64,000 nucleotides of DNA from an uncultured Lachnospiraceae bacterium (GTDB taxonomy: Bacteria; Bacillota; Clostridia; Lachnospirales; Lachnospiraceae): the NCBI GenBank assembly GCA_946403625.1, contig CAMJAP010000004.1:1-64000 (forward strand). The letters run 5' to 3'. A program made the translations under genes and the position numbers. This document shows positions 40,398 to 51,046 of the stretch, one piece after another. Under the pieces are notes generated by a model that was given only the letters and a program-made list of their open reading frames with translations, did not search any database and was not told the origin of the DNA. Each line of letters opens with the position of its first letter. The stretch's first letter is position 1.

Positions 40398-43286
40398 TTA
40401 TTTCGATAAATATTCCTGCATTACTTTTCCGGCCACCGGTGCTGCTTTTTCACCACCGCTGCCCGCATTCTCCATGATCACCGTAACCGCGATCTGCGGA
40501 TCCTCCGCCGGTGCAAATCCCGTAAACCATGCGTGGGACTGCGCTTTGATCGAGGAGAACTCGGCCGAACCGGTCTTACCGGCTACCTGAAAAGGCAGAT
40601 CGTTTAATCGTTTACCGGTACCGGTCTGACATACACCGATCATCAGGTCCGTCAGGATCTCTGCCTCGTCCGCACTCATTACCGTTCCGTATTCTTTCGG
40701 CTCGTAGCGTTTCAGGATCCGTCCGTCCGCCGTCACCACCCGCTCGATCACATAGGGTTGCATCATGACACCGCCGTTTGCGATGGCCGCCGTCACCAGA
40801 TTGATCTGTAACGGGCTCACCTGGGTCTTGTCCTGACCGATACAGATCTGCATCATCTCATTGGTGTTCAGATCTTTGCCCATACGGATCAGACTCGGAT
40901 TGTTATCCAGATCAAACAACAGCGTTTCGTTAAAATGCATCTCTTTGAGCATGTCTGCAAAGCGCTGTTTGTCCAGAGTTACACTGATATTGGCAAACGA
41001 AGAGTTGCAGGAGTTTGCAAAGGAATCATGCAGATCCTCTTCTCCGTGTACCGATCCGTGAAAACACTGAATGGACGCATCGTCTTTGGTAAAGGAACCG
41101 ACGCAGTCAAAATGATAATCCTTATAGTCCTCCGGATTCTCGCGAATGTATTCCAGTGCCGTAAAGATCTTGAACGTGGAACCCGGCGGATAGATACCCT
41201 GGGAAGCACGGTTTAATAATACGCCGCTTTCTTCGTCACCGATCACCGTATCCCAGATCTCTTCAATGTTATTCGGATCGTAAGACGGTTTGGAAACCAT
41301 TGCCAGGATCTGCCCGGTCTTGACGTCCGTTACCACGACCGCGCCACGGTTGTTTCCCAGCGCCTCGTAAGCCGCTTCCTGCAATTCGGGGAGGAGTGTC
41401 GTATGCACATCATTTCCCGGATCCTTTTGCTCCTGCATATCGTTGCTTAATTTTTCCGTCAGCGTAATGTCGGAAGTGATCAGATATCGCTGCATTCTGC
41501 GTTCGATACCGTCACCGCCTTCCGCCGCATAACCGACCACCTGGGCAAAGGTATTTTTAAACGGATAGTTTCGTACCTCGGTTCCGTCTTTTGTAATAGT
41601 TTCCGCCAGCACGGTACCGTCAGCCGCATAGATGGTGCCGCGGGTATTGTCCTGTTCCAATATGGCAATACGTTTTCCGTTATAGGAATTGGTCATCACA
41701 TCACCGGCCTGCGTCAGCATGAAACGAACGATATTCAAAAACATCAGCACATAGACCAGTGCATACACACCGCCGTTTATGGCAATGCATCGCTTCTGAC
41801 GGTATAAGAGATCCGCTTTTTCTTCGTCATCGTCCTCTTCTTCGGCAAAGAATTCCTCTTCCCGTTCCGCCAGTTCCTCATCGCTCAGATAGGACGCTTC
41901 TTCACTGTCCAGAAACTCCTTCCATTCCGCCTCTTTGTCTTCCCTGGCATCTTCGTCCTCGTCATACTCTTCCATACGGATCATATAGATGCCCTGCAAA
42001 ACACCAAACAGTACGATGGTCACCAAAGCGGAGGTTCCGCCGTTAGAGATCAGAGGTAAGGTCACACCGGTCAGCGGAATAAATCCGGTTCCTCCGCCGA
42101 TGGTCAGAATCACCTGCACACCATAGCAGATACCCAGGCCCACGGCTACCAGACGATAAAACGGATCCCGTACACGGCCGGCCATCATCAGCGCCGCCAG
42201 TACGATGGACAAACACAGCAGGATCAACAGGATGGCAAAAAACACGCCCATCTCTTCACCGACTGCCGAGAAAACAAAATCTTCTTCCACATAAGGGATC
42301 GTCTTCGGCGAGCCGTGCCCCAACCCCATACCAAACCAGCTGCCGGTGGCCAGACCGAATAACGACTGCGTCAGCTGATAGCCTTTGTTATCAATATCCG
42401 CCCAGGGATCGATCCAGATCTTCACACGGGTCTGCACATGAGAAAACAGGAAATACGAAACCACCGCTGCGCCTGCCCCACCGATCATCCCGGCGATCAG
42501 ATAATGATGTTTGCCGGATGCTACATAGACCACGGCGACATACATCACAAAATAGATCAGCGCCGACCCCAGGTCTCTGGACGCCACCAGTGCCAGCACA
42601 TGGATCGCCGCAAGTCCCGCGGACAGAAAGACGCGCTTATGCTTTACATTCTCTGCAAGCAGACCTGCGATAAAGAACGCAAATACTACTTTGATCACTT
42701 CGGAGGGCTGAAAGATCAATCCCCAGAAATTGTAATTGAGCCTGGAGCCGTTAACCATCCGTCCGCGAATGAGCACCAGCATCAGACCACCGATACCCAC
42801 ACCGCCGTAAACCCATGGGATCCGCTTTAAAAAGGTCCATTTCTGTATGAGCATGGGAACGATCATAAAGAGAACCAGTGAGGATCCGATAATGATCAAC
42901 TGGCGTTTTCCATGATTGGGATTTAATCGTGCGAGGATCACAAAACCGATCGCCATCAGCATCTGCATCTGACAAAGCAGCAGGCGGTGCACGTCACGAT
43001 AGATGGCCCGAAAGATCATCGGGAAAAATAAAAGTACCAAAAATTCGATAAAGCCAAGCAGGGCCACCGGCCGCAACAGATCGGTATTTCCCGTCTTGGC
43101 GTGATTTAAAAAGATGTTGCCGAGGCCCAATACATAAAAGCCCAGGGTCAGTAATTCCAGCCACACATAAATACCCCGCCGGAAATCATCATCCCGACGT
43201 TTTAATGCCACAAAAGACGATGACACATAGAACGCCATCATCACAACGATCACATATTTCGAGATATCCAGTATCAAAGAACTCAT
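40398..43286 (-). CDS. Fusion protein: SEDS (FtsW/RodA/SpoVE) glycosyltransferase plus class B PBP transpeptidase
   Basis: One uninterrupted ORF. SEDS part with 'EEDFVFSAVGEEMG' and 'LPLISNGGTSALV'; PBP part with 'PPGSTFKIF' (SxxK), 'SCN' (SxN), 'KTGSAEF' (KTG). ATG at 43286. Confidence 0.92.
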   Translation of the reverse strand: MSSLILDISKYVIVVMMAFYVSSSFVALKRRDDDFRRGIYVWLELLTLGFYVLGLGNIFLNHAKTGNTDLLRPVALLGFIEFLVLLFFPMIFRAIYRDVHRLLLCQMQMLMAIGFVILARLNPNHGKRQLIIIGSSLVLFMIVPMLIQKWTFLKRIPWVYGGVGIGGLMLVLIRGRMVNGSRLNYNFWGLIFQPSEVIKVVFAFFIAGLLAENVKHKRVFLSAGLAAIHVLALVASRDLGSALIYFVMYVAVVYVASGKHHYLIAGMIGGAGAAVVSYFLFSHVQTRVKIWIDPWADIDNKGYQLTQSLFGLATGSWFGMGLGHGSPKTIPYVEEDFVFSAVGEEMGVFFAILLILLCLSIVLAALMMAGRVRDPFYRLVAVGLGICYGVQVILTIGGGTGFIPLTGVTLPLISNGGTSALVTIVLFGVLQGIYMIRMEEYDEDEDAREDKEAEWKEFLDSEEASYLSDEELAEREEEFFAEEEDDDEEKADLLYRQKRCIAINGGVYALVYVLMFLNIVRFMLTQAGDVMTNSYNGKRIAILEQDNTRGTIYAADGTVLAETITKDGTEVRNYPFKNTFAQVVGYAAEGGDGIERRMQRYLITSDITLTEKLSNDMQEQKDPGNDVHTTLLPELQEAAYEALGNNRGAVVVTDVKTGQILAMVSKPSYDPNNIEEIWDTVIGDEESGVLLNRASQGIYPPGSTFKIFTALEYIRENPEDYKDYHFDCVGSFTKDDASIQCFHGSVHGEEDLHDSFANSCNSSFANISVTLDKQRFADMLKEMHFNETLLFDLDNNPSLIRMGKDLNTNEMMQICIGQDKTQVSPLQINLVTAAIANGGVMMQPYVIERVVTADGRILKRYEPKEYGTVMSADEAEILTDLMIGVCQTGTGKRLNDLPFQVAGKTGSAEFSSIKAQSHAWFTGFAPAEDPQIAVTVIMENAGSGGEKAAPVAGKVMQEYLSK

Positions 43287-43293
43287 ACTATAA

Positions 43294-45522
43294 TTATTCT
43301 GCGCCTCTTGCCCAATGCCCTCTGGTGGTCTGTCCGTTTGCAAACGGCAGATTCGCACTACCGTTTTCCCACAGATCCGCAAAGGCACCTGCTACGCGCA
43401 ACACCTCCTTTTTTTCTTCCACGGTAAACTCCAGGCGGTATACCGCTGCCTGTCCGCGTGAACGCAATGCAGGCAATTCCGCATGTAATGATAACGGAAG
43501 GCAATTATACATTACATTATAGCAATACCGGTGATTGGGCAGGATCGGAAACGAATGTCCTTTTTCGTCCCGGATCGTATATACGCCTGCCTTCCGGTCA
43601 CATCCTTTTAACGTATTTAAAACGCAGTTGGCACTGTACATTACCGGCTGATATCCGTAGATCACGCATTCTGCCTTCTCCGGATCCGTAATATTACGAT
43701 ATTCTTTTCCCGACCATTCGGAACTGATCGTAAAATGCTCCGCATAGTCACTTAAGATCTGTTGCGTATTACGGTTAAATACATACAGCCCGGTATCTCC
43801 GTGCAATTTTTCTTTTGTAAACAAGCCTTCCGCAGCACCAAGCGCATCGATGCCGTTGACATACACACCGTCAATTGCGTAGTTTGCCGCTGTTTTCAAT
43901 CGCGTTTTGATGCGATCACTGTCTTTTTGCCGCAGTATCTCCGGCAGCCGGAGATACAACTGTTTTCCGAATCGGTGAACCTGATCGGTCAACACTTTGC
44001 TGTCCGATTCCGCAAAAACATCCAGGTCCAGGATCACGCCTTCGACGGCATTCATCTGCAGCAGTTCGTTTAATGTATCCGTATTTTTCAAACCAACACG
44101 CAATACCGGAGTGATCTGCGTATCCGTACTTATGTTATTTTGCCACAAAGACTCCGGTGTCTGTGCGGTCTGCAGATCCGTGCGTTTCGGGTATAGTTTT
44201 TCCTGCAATTGTGCCAGTGCATTGCGGCGCAGTTCATTGAGCTGTCCCACGGGAACGAAAGCATTCTGATCGGTATCGACATTGCATTCCGTCAAAGAGA
44301 AGATCGTACCGCCGGTCTTGGACAATTTTGCCGCAAACTGCTCTTCCGTCATGGCTTTGTTCTGTGCCGCCTCTGCAGGTGCGCCTTTTACGGTAACAAC
44401 GCCATCATTTGCGCTCACTTTAATCTGCACCGGTTCGCCTGCATAGACGCGTGCCTGCATCTTAACAGGAACCGTCTGCTTCTCTGCAAGATATTTTTGA
44501 AAGACCTTTTGCTTTTCCTCTTCCGAGACTTTTCCGTAAGCCGGATTGGAAAGCGAAACCATATTCTTTCCGTTATGCTGCCGTAAATAGCCTTCCTGTT
44601 TTCCGCTGCGCAGGTACAGGTCTTCCAGTTTTTTCTCGTCTTTCGGAGATACCTGATAGCTGCCGTTTTGCAAATACAGATCAATGTATTTTCGATATAC
44701 GGCAGTCACACCGGCGGTATATTCCGGCGCCTTCATACGGCCTTCGATCTTGAACGAATCGATCCCCGCATCGATCAGCGCGCCGATCTCATGCAGGCTC
44801 CACATATCCTTCAGGCTCAGCGCATACTGCGGCTTTCCGCCATCCATACGATATTGCTGTCTGCACGGCCCCGCACAGCGTCCGCGATTGCCGCTACGGC
44901 CTCCCGCAAAGGAACTGAGCAGACACCGCCCGGAATACGAATAACACATAGCACCGTGGATGAAACATTCCACCTCGATACCGCGTGCTTTGAATGCTTT
45001 TAATTCCTCATAGGATAATTCCCGCCCCGGAACCACGCGGCTGACATGCAATCGTTCCAGCCATATGGCACCGTCCGCCGACAAAACGGACATCTGCGTG
45101 CTGGCATGAAGCGGCAGCGAAGGATAACGCTCATGTAAAAACGCGAGCAATCCCAGATCCTGCACAATGATACCGTCCAGTCCCTGCTCGTACAGGGGAT
45201 CCAGAATATCCGCCACCTGTGCCATTTCGTTATCTCGCAAAAGAATATTGCATGCCAGATAGACCTTGCGACCAAAGGCATGGGCATAAGACAACGCCTC
45301 GGATAATTCCGCGGCATTCAGATTCTTGGCATACGCACGTGCGGAAAAAGCCTCGGCTCCGAGGTATACCGCATCGGCACCGGCATTGATCGCGCCGATC
45401 ACACCCGCCAGTTCTCCCGCAGGCGCCAGCAATTCCGGTTTCTTTTTTGTTATGGATAAGGCAGCCGTTGGATCAGGCTGCCTTGTAATTTTTTGCTCTA
45501 TATTATCGTCTGTTTTTTTCAT
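43294..45522 (-). CDS. Peptidase U32 family protein with DUF3656-like C-terminal region
   Basis: 'PELLAPAGELAGVIGAINAGADAVYLG', 'ECFIHGAMCYSYSGRCLLSSFAGGRSGNRGRCAGPCRQQY'. Start set at MKKTDDN; longer ORF to 45600. Confidence 0.9.
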   Translation of the reverse strand: MKKTDDNIEQKITRQPDPTAALSITKKKPELLAPAGELAGVIGAINAGADAVYLGAEAFSARAYAKNLNAAELSEALSYAHAFGRKVYLACNILLRDNEMAQVADILDPLYEQGLDGIIVQDLGLLAFLHERYPSLPLHASTQMSVLSADGAIWLERLHVSRVVPGRELSYEELKAFKARGIEVECFIHGAMCYSYSGRCLLSSFAGGRSGNRGRCAGPCRQQYRMDGGKPQYALSLKDMWSLHEIGALIDAGIDSFKIEGRMKAPEYTAGVTAVYRKYIDLYLQNGSYQVSPKDEKKLEDLYLRSGKQEGYLRQHNGKNMVSLSNPAYGKVSEEEKQKVFQKYLAEKQTVPVKMQARVYAGEPVQIKVSANDGVVTVKGAPAEAAQNKAMTEEQFAAKLSKTGGTIFSLTECNVDTDQNAFVPVGQLNELRRNALAQLQEKLYPKRTDLQTAQTPESLWQNNISTDTQITPVLRVGLKNTDTLNELLQMNAVEGVILDLDVFAESDSKVLTDQVHRFGKQLYLRLPEILRQKDSDRIKTRLKTAANYAIDGVYVNGIDALGAAEGLFTKEKLHGDTGLYVFNRNTQQILSDYAEHFTISSEWSGKEYRNITDPEKAECVIYGYQPVMYSANCVLNTLKGCDRKAGVYTIRDEKGHSFPILPNHRYCYNVMYNCLPLSLHAELPALRSRGQAAVYRLEFTVEEKKEVLRVAGAFADLWENGSANLPFANGQTTRGHWARGAE

Positions 45523-46054
45523 TACGGTTTTGTTTAAAATCCCTGATCTCGCTGATGCTTCCGGATTCTTTTGCATCCTTATCCTCCGCATCTTTGGCAT
45601 CCGATTTCTTTTCTTTGGAATCCGTAGTTTTCTTGAACTCTTCCAACTGCCGGTCTCTGTCCTTCAGTTCCATCTGAAGTTTCAAAATCGTCTTCTCATT
45701 CTCATGCTGTTCTTTTTTCAAATTTTCAATGTCTTTTTTCAGATCGTCGATCATCACGCCGCGGATGGCGCATTCATGCTTGGAATTATCCAACTGATCC
45801 AGTTTCTCTTTCAGATTCTGTTCCAGTTCTTCCACATGCATTTTCTCTTTAAAATAATTATCTGCAAAGTTCAGTTCCAGCATACGATGCTTGATATCGC
45901 TGGACGATTTTCGGAAGGTATCTGTCTTCTCGTATTCCTCGATCTTGGAATTGATGTAAGACGCTACGCGCTGCATGTACTCTTCGCTCTCGTAGCCGCT
46001 CATCGTCATAACTTTGCCGCCAATGAGCACCTTAATAACTTTTTTCTCTGCCAT
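45503..46054 (-). CDS. zapA: Cell division protein ZapA
   Basis: 'KVLIGGKVMTMSGYESEEYMQRVASYINSKIEE' then long coiled coil. Confidence 0.85.
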   Translation of the reverse strand: MAEKKVIKVLIGGKVMTMSGYESEEYMQRVASYINSKIEEYEKTDTFRKSSSDIKHRMLELNFADNYFKEKMHVEELEQNLKEKLDQLDNSKHECAIRGVMIDDLKKDIENLKKEQHENEKTILKLQMELKDRDRQLEEFKKTTDSKEKKSDAKDAEDKDAKESGSISEIRDFKQNRNEKNRR

Positions 46055-46219
46055 GTTCTCCCCTCCGACGAACGCCCCGGACTCGTTTGCAAACGCCCTT
46101 GCAGCTTCTGATAGAAATGATTGTGGGTTACATGAATAATGTTTATGTAAACCAACTTAAATCATTATAACGATAAAACAAACAGAATGCAAGTAGGAAA
46201 ATCAAGAAAATCGCTAAAT

Positions 46220-47215
46220 TTACTCTTTGGCAATCCCAAAATGCAGGTATGCTGCCTCGGTGGCTACACGGCCCTTCGGCGTGCGCTGCAGAAAGTTGTT
46301 TTGCAACAGATACGGCTCATACACATCTTCGATGGTGCCGGTATCTTCTCCCAGCGATGCCGCTAAGTGTTCCAGCCCCACCGGGCCGCCGTTAAACTGT
46401 TCGATGATGGTGAGCAGGATCCGTCGGTCCGATGCATCCAGACCGTACTTATCCACTTCCATCAGATCCAACGCATAGTCCGCTGCTTCTTTGGTGATCA
46501 CGCCGTCAAATCGGATCTGCGCAAAATCACGCACGCGTTTGAGCATACGGTTGGCCAGTCTTGGCGTACCGCGACTGCGGCGTGCCAGCTCTTTGGCGCC
46601 TTCCGGTTCGATCTGCACGGACAATTTCTTTGCCGATGCCGTGATGATCCTGGTCAATTCCTCGGTGGTATAAAACTCCAATCTCTGGATCACGCCGAAA
46701 CGATCCCGCAGGGGCGCGGTCAAAAGGCCTGCTCTGGTGGTTGCGCCGATCAGGGTGAACCTGGGCAGATCCAGACGAATGGACTTCGCCCCGCTGCCTT
46801 TTCCGATCAGGATATCAATAGCAAAATCCTCCATCGCCGGATACAATACTTCTTCCACCTGTCTGGGCAGTCTGTGGATCTCGTCAATGAACAGCACATC
46901 GCCTTCCTGCAAGCCGCTTACGATAGCCGCCAGATCTCCCGGCTTTTCAATCGCCGGTCCGCTGGTGATCTTGCAATGCACGCCCATCTCGTTTGCGATG
47001 ATGCCCGCCAGTGTGGTCTTGCCCAGTCCCGGCGGTCCGTAAAACAATGCATGGTCCAACGAATCCCCTCGTGCTTTCGCCGCATCTATATAGACCTGCA
47101 GATTCGCCTTGATCTTTTCCTGCCCCACATAATCTTTCAAAAACTGCGGCCGCAGCGTTGTTTCAATCTGCACATCCTCTTCGGTATAGCTGGTTTCGAT
47201 CATTCTTTTTGGCAT
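46220..47215 (-). CDS. ruvB: Holliday junction branch migration helicase RuvB
   Basis: '[19 protein letters not shown]', '[12 protein letters not shown]', '[18 protein letters not shown]'. Confidence 0.98.
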   Translation of the reverse strand: MPKRMIETSYTEEDVQIETTLRPQFLKDYVGQEKIKANLQVYIDAAKARGDSLDHALFYGPPGLGKTTLAGIIANEMGVHCKITSGPAIEKPGDLAAIVSGLQEGDVLFIDEIHRLPRQVEEVLYPAMEDFAIDILIGKGSGAKSIRLDLPRFTLIGATTRAGLLTAPLRDRFGVIQRLEFYTTEELTRIITASAKKLSVQIEPEGAKELARRSRGTPRLANRMLKRVRDFAQIRFDGVITKEAADYALDLMEVDKYGLDASDRRILLTIIEQFNGGPVGLEHLAASLGEDTGTIEDVYEPYLLQNNFLQRTPKGRVATEAAYLHFGIAKE

Positions 47216-47231
47216 GTATCACTCCATCCCC

Positions 47232-47831
47232 TTACATCATATATCTTAAAGCAACCTTCAGCATACTTTCGGTATCGGTAACGCCTTCCTTGGATGCCTT
47301 CATCACCGCCACCCTTGCGTCTTTCACCGGATAGCCCAGTGCCGTCAACGCCTGTACGGTCTCGGCCATAACGCCGTCTTCCATACCGGCATCTTCCTGA
47401 GCCTGCGGTACAAATCCGATCGCATCCTCGGTACTGATCTTGCTCTTCAGATCTACGATCAGTCGCTCGGCATTTTTCTTACCGAAGCCCGGCGCCTTGC
47501 ATAATGTCTTTACATCCCCGGAAATGATCGCCACACGGATCTCGCCGGGTGTTAAGGTCGACAACAACGACAATGCTACTTTGGGGCCGATGCCGCTTAC
47601 CGCCAGCAACTGCTTATAAAGTTCCAGTTCGTCTTCCGATGCAAAACCGTATAATTGCAATGCATCTTCTCTGACGCTGGTATAAGTATATACCTGCACT
47701 TCACTGCCGGCCGGAGGAAGCATCGCGATCCGTCCTACCGGATAAAATACATTGTAGCCGATCCCGCCGGTCTCGATCACGATACGGTCGGTCTTTTTGG
47801 CTACCAGTTGTCCCTTGAAATATGCGTACAT
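47232..47831 (-). CDS. ruvA: Holliday junction branch migration protein RuvA
   Basis: 'MYAYFKGQLV', 'VSGIGPKVALSLLS', 'APGFGKKNAERLIVDLK'. Confidence 0.97.
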   Translation of the reverse strand: MYAYFKGQLVAKKTDRIVIETGGIGYNVFYPVGRIAMLPPAGSEVQVYTYTSVREDALQLYGFASEDELELYKQLLAVSGIGPKVALSLLSTLTPGEIRVAIISGDVKTLCKAPGFGKKNAERLIVDLKSKISTEDAIGFVPQAQEDAGMEDGVMAETVQALTALGYPVKDARVAVMKASKEGVTDTESMLKVALRYMM

Positions 47832-48088
47832 AGTGTTACCGCTCCAATTCTGTACTAGCGTGTTGCATCGGGATGTTCCGGCCGGTAATATTCGCCGGCG
47901 TTCCTCCCTATAAAATCAAAAGAAACATTATCGAACATTCATTCTATCCGACAACGTTTACATAATAGCATATATCTTTTTATCGTTCAAGTCCGTTATC
48001 AGGACAAAAGTTTCGTTCGTTTTGCCCGGTACTTTACCTGTTATTATGCCCCATGTACCGGACTTTTATTGCCGGTATGATGCCAACT

Positions 48089-48610
48089 CTATACCGTAAC
48101 CTTCCGGGAAGGAACTTTCTTCAACACATTTCCGGCGATCAGTGCATTGATGCATCCTGCCGACAATCCGCACACCAGCAGAATGGGCAGATAATTTGTC
48201 ACCCACCACACCCCTGCATGAGAGGCCCCCAATACGGCAAAGGCTACGAATAACTGTGCGATGTTGTGAGCGACACCACCGGCTATGCTTACGCCATATA
48301 GCGAAAACGGCCCTTTACAAACAATCGTCATTACAACAATGCTGCAAATTGCTCCGGCCAGGCTGTATAATAACATCGACAGATTCGTGAACAAAGCTGC
48401 GATGATCACGGTTCGCAGGATGCTGACCAGCGCGGCTTCTTTCGCCCCGTATCGAACCATCACAAACAGAACCGCGCAATTCGCCAATCCCAGTTTCACA
48501 CCGGGAATCCCGATGGACACAGGGATAACAGTTTCCACATAGCCCAGGATTACGGCTACCGCAAGAAGCAAACCCAATTCTGCAATTGTATGATTATTCT
48601 TAAGTTCCAT
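48089..48610 (-). CDS. Gx transporter family protein (heptaprenyl diphosphate synthase component I-like, ECF-S-like)
   Basis: 'GIPGVKLGLANCAVLFVMVRYGAKEAALVSILRT', multiple TMs. Confidence 0.85.
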   Translation of the reverse strand: MELKNNHTIAELGLLLAVAVILGYVETVIPVSIGIPGVKLGLANCAVLFVMVRYGAKEAALVSILRTVIIAALFTNLSMLLYSLAGAICSIVVMTIVCKGPFSLYGVSIAGGVAHNIAQLFVAFAVLGASHAGVWWVTNYLPILLVCGLSAGCINALIAGNVLKKVPSRKVTV

Positions 48611-48721
48611 AGTTTTATAATCATCGAAAGATCATGATTCCTCTGCATCGCAAGGAATCGCCAAACAAGCAGACGGAAGGCAAAGGGATTATCACCAAGC
48701 CGCGTCTCCGAATAAGCGATA

Positions 48722-49108
48722 TTATTGCGCCAATACATCCATTCCGCTATTGCCGGATGCCGAAGTGATCGTTACATGGTGCGGCAGGCAGATGATCGTG
48801 CCACCCTGTGCAGTGACCGGGGACATGTGCATGCAGTCACCTCCGGAGCAGTTCGCATCTGTGACATACGCCGTGCCGTTTTGGATGGTCAGTTCGTTGG
48901 TGCCGTAGGGCGTCTCGATCTTGACCACGGTAGCCTGTGATAATGGATAGCGACCGTATTCGGCATCGTCCACGCGTACGATAACATAGTCCGCGGATGT
49001 TCCGTAACCTCGCAGTCGGCCGCACAAAAAAAGAGCAGCTGCCGCCAGCAGTACAAGGACTGCCAGCACAACATCCGCTCTTTTGATCTGTAAATGATTC
49101 TGACTCAC
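48722..49108 (-). CDS. NusG domain II-containing protein
   Basis: One N-terminal TM; '[30 protein letters not shown]'-type motif (seen as [10 protein letters not shown]...ICLPH). Confidence 0.88.
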   Translation of the reverse strand: MSQNHLQIKRADVVLAVLVLLAAAALFLCGRLRGYGTSADYVIVRVDDAEYGRYPLSQATVVKIETPYGTNELTIQNGTAYVTDANCSGGDCMHMSPVTAQGGTIICLPHHVTITSASGNSGMDVLAQ

Positions 49109-49596
49109 GCCTTCTTCTGGTTGATGTAGTTGATCAGGCCTTCTGCCTTGATGATCTCCTGCATGAACGGCGGGAACGGCTGCGCCTGGAAGGAAGCACC
49201 CGTGGTCTTGTCGGTGATCACACCGTTGTCAAAGTCTACTTCCACTTCATCGCCGGCCTTGATTGCCTTGGCTGCTTCCGGGCACTCCAGGATCGGCAGA
49301 CCGATGTTGATGGAGTTGCGGTAGAAAATACGTGCAAAGGTCTCTGCAATAACACAGCTGACACCGGCTGCTTTGATCGCGATCGGTGCGTGCTCACGGG
49401 AAGATCCGCAGCCGAAGTTCTTGTCCGCTACGATGATGTCGCCCTGCTTTACGTTATTGACGAAATCCTTGTCGATATCTTCCATGCAATGCTGTGCCAG
49501 TTCCTTCGGATCGGAAGAGTTTAAGTATCTTGCAGGAATGATGACATCGGTGTCGACATTATCGCCATATTTGAATACACTGCCTTGTGCTTTCAT
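49105..49596 (-). CDS. leuD: 3-isopropylmalate dehydratase small subunit
   Basis: '[18 protein letters not shown]', '[19 protein letters not shown]'. Confidence 0.95.
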   Translation of the reverse strand: MKAQGSVFKYGDNVDTDVIIPARYLNSSDPKELAQHCMEDIDKDFVNNVKQGDIIVADKNFGCGSSREHAPIAIKAAGVSCVIAETFARIFYRNSINIGLPILECPEAAKAIKAGDEVEVDFDNGVITDKTTGASFQAQPFPPFMQEIIKAEGLINYINQKKA

Positions 49597-49613
49597 TCGA
49601 TTAGTCCTCCTTC

Positions 49614-50873
49614 TTAAAGCGCATCCGGAGATACGATGTTACCCTTGATCGCGGTTGCTGCAGCGACTGCCGGGGATGCCAGATAAATCTCGGAATTGAT
49701 GTGACCCATACGGCCTACAAAGTTACGGTTGGTCGTGGACAGGCACTTCTCGCCGTCGCCCAGGATACCCATATAACCGCCGAGGCACGGACCGCAGGTC
49801 GGTGTGGATACAACGCAGCCGGCCTGGATAAAGGTCTTCAGATACCCCTTCTCCATACACTCCAGATAGATGGACTGGGTTGCCGGAATGATGATGCAGC
49901 GCATACCCTTTGCGATATGTCTGCCTTCGAGGATCTCTGCTGCGATGCGCATATCTTCAATACGGCCGTTGGTACAGGAACCGATCACGACCTGATCCAC
50001 CTTGATATCTGCTGCTTCGGATACCACATGGGTGTTCTCCGGCAGGTGCGGATAAGAAACGGTCGGCTGTAACTTGTCCAACTCGATGGTATACTCTTCA
50101 TCGTATTCCGCATCGGCATCTGCCTCAAATACGGTATACTCACGCTTGGTGTGTTCTTTCAGGTAAGCAATGGTCTTGTCATCTACCGGGAAGATACCGT
50201 TCTTGCCGCCGGCTTCGATCGCCATATTGGAGATGGTGAAACGATCGTCCATGGACAGATACTGAATACCGTCACCCACAAATTCCATGGAGCGATACAG
50301 AGCACCGTCTACACCGATCATACCGATGATGTGCAGGATGATGTCCTTACCGCTGATCCACTTGGCCGGCTTTCCGGTCAGGTTGAACTTGATCGCGGAC
50401 GGCACTTTAAACCAAGCTTCTCCGGTTGCCATACCGGCAGCCATATCGGTAGAACCTACACCGGTAGAAAATGCGCCTACCGCACCGTAGGTACAGGTAT
50501 GGGAGTCTGCACCGATGATCACATCGCCGGGAACGGTCAGACCTTTTTCCGGAAGCAGTGCATGCTCGATCCCCATTTCACCAACCTCAAAATAATTGGT
50601 GATCTCATTTTTCTTTGCAAAGTTACGAACGCAGCGGCAATGCTCTGCGGACTTGATATCCTTATTCGGTACAAAATGATCCGGAACCAGCGCGATCTTG
50701 TCTTTGTTAAATACGCCCTCCGTCTTCATCTTGTCCATTTCCTTGATCGCAACCGGGCTGGTGATATCGTTTCCCAAAACCAGATCGAGCTTCGCCATGA
50801 TCAACTGTCCGGCTACGACATGATCTAATCCGGCCGCACGCGCAAGGATCTTTTGTGTCATTGTCATTCCCAT
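49614..50873 (-). CDS. leuC: 3-isopropylmalate dehydratase large subunit
   Basis: '[13 protein letters not shown]', '[23 protein letters not shown]', '[11 protein letters not shown]'. Confidence 0.95.
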   Translation of the reverse strand: MGMTMTQKILARAAGLDHVVAGQLIMAKLDLVLGNDITSPVAIKEMDKMKTEGVFNKDKIALVPDHFVPNKDIKSAEHCRCVRNFAKKNEITNYFEVGEMGIEHALLPEKGLTVPGDVIIGADSHTCTYGAVGAFSTGVGSTDMAAGMATGEAWFKVPSAIKFNLTGKPAKWISGKDIILHIIGMIGVDGALYRSMEFVGDGIQYLSMDDRFTISNMAIEAGGKNGIFPVDDKTIAYLKEHTKREYTVFEADADAEYDEEYTIELDKLQPTVSYPHLPENTHVVSEAADIKVDQVVIGSCTNGRIEDMRIAAEILEGRHIAKGMRCIIIPATQSIYLECMEKGYLKTFIQAGCVVSTPTCGPCLGGYMGILGDGEKCLSTTNRNFVGRMGHINSEIYLASPAVAAATAIKGNIVSPDAL

Positions 50874-50962
50874 CGTTTATTCCCCTTCCTTCTTAATTTT
50901 CTTGTACTTAGCCAATCCTATATACAACCCGTAGCAACAGGTTTTTGCGGATTTCTAAAATC

Positions 50963-50983
50963 TGTTTTGCCAAAATCAAAACA
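50963..50983. promoter_or_regulatory. Candidate operator dyad upstream of leuCD
   Basis: TGTTTTG-ccaaaat-CAAAACA perfect 7-bp inverted repeat in the intergenic region. Confidence 0.35.
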
Positions 50984-51046
50984 ATGATTATGCTATCATA
51001 AACAGTTCAAAAAAACAACCGCATCTGTGATACAGAATATCTATTT

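Noticed and set aside
48026-48061. CCGGTAC...GTACCGG inverted repeat downstream of the Gx transporter gene
   Set aside because: 22-nt loop and no T run; weak evidence for function.
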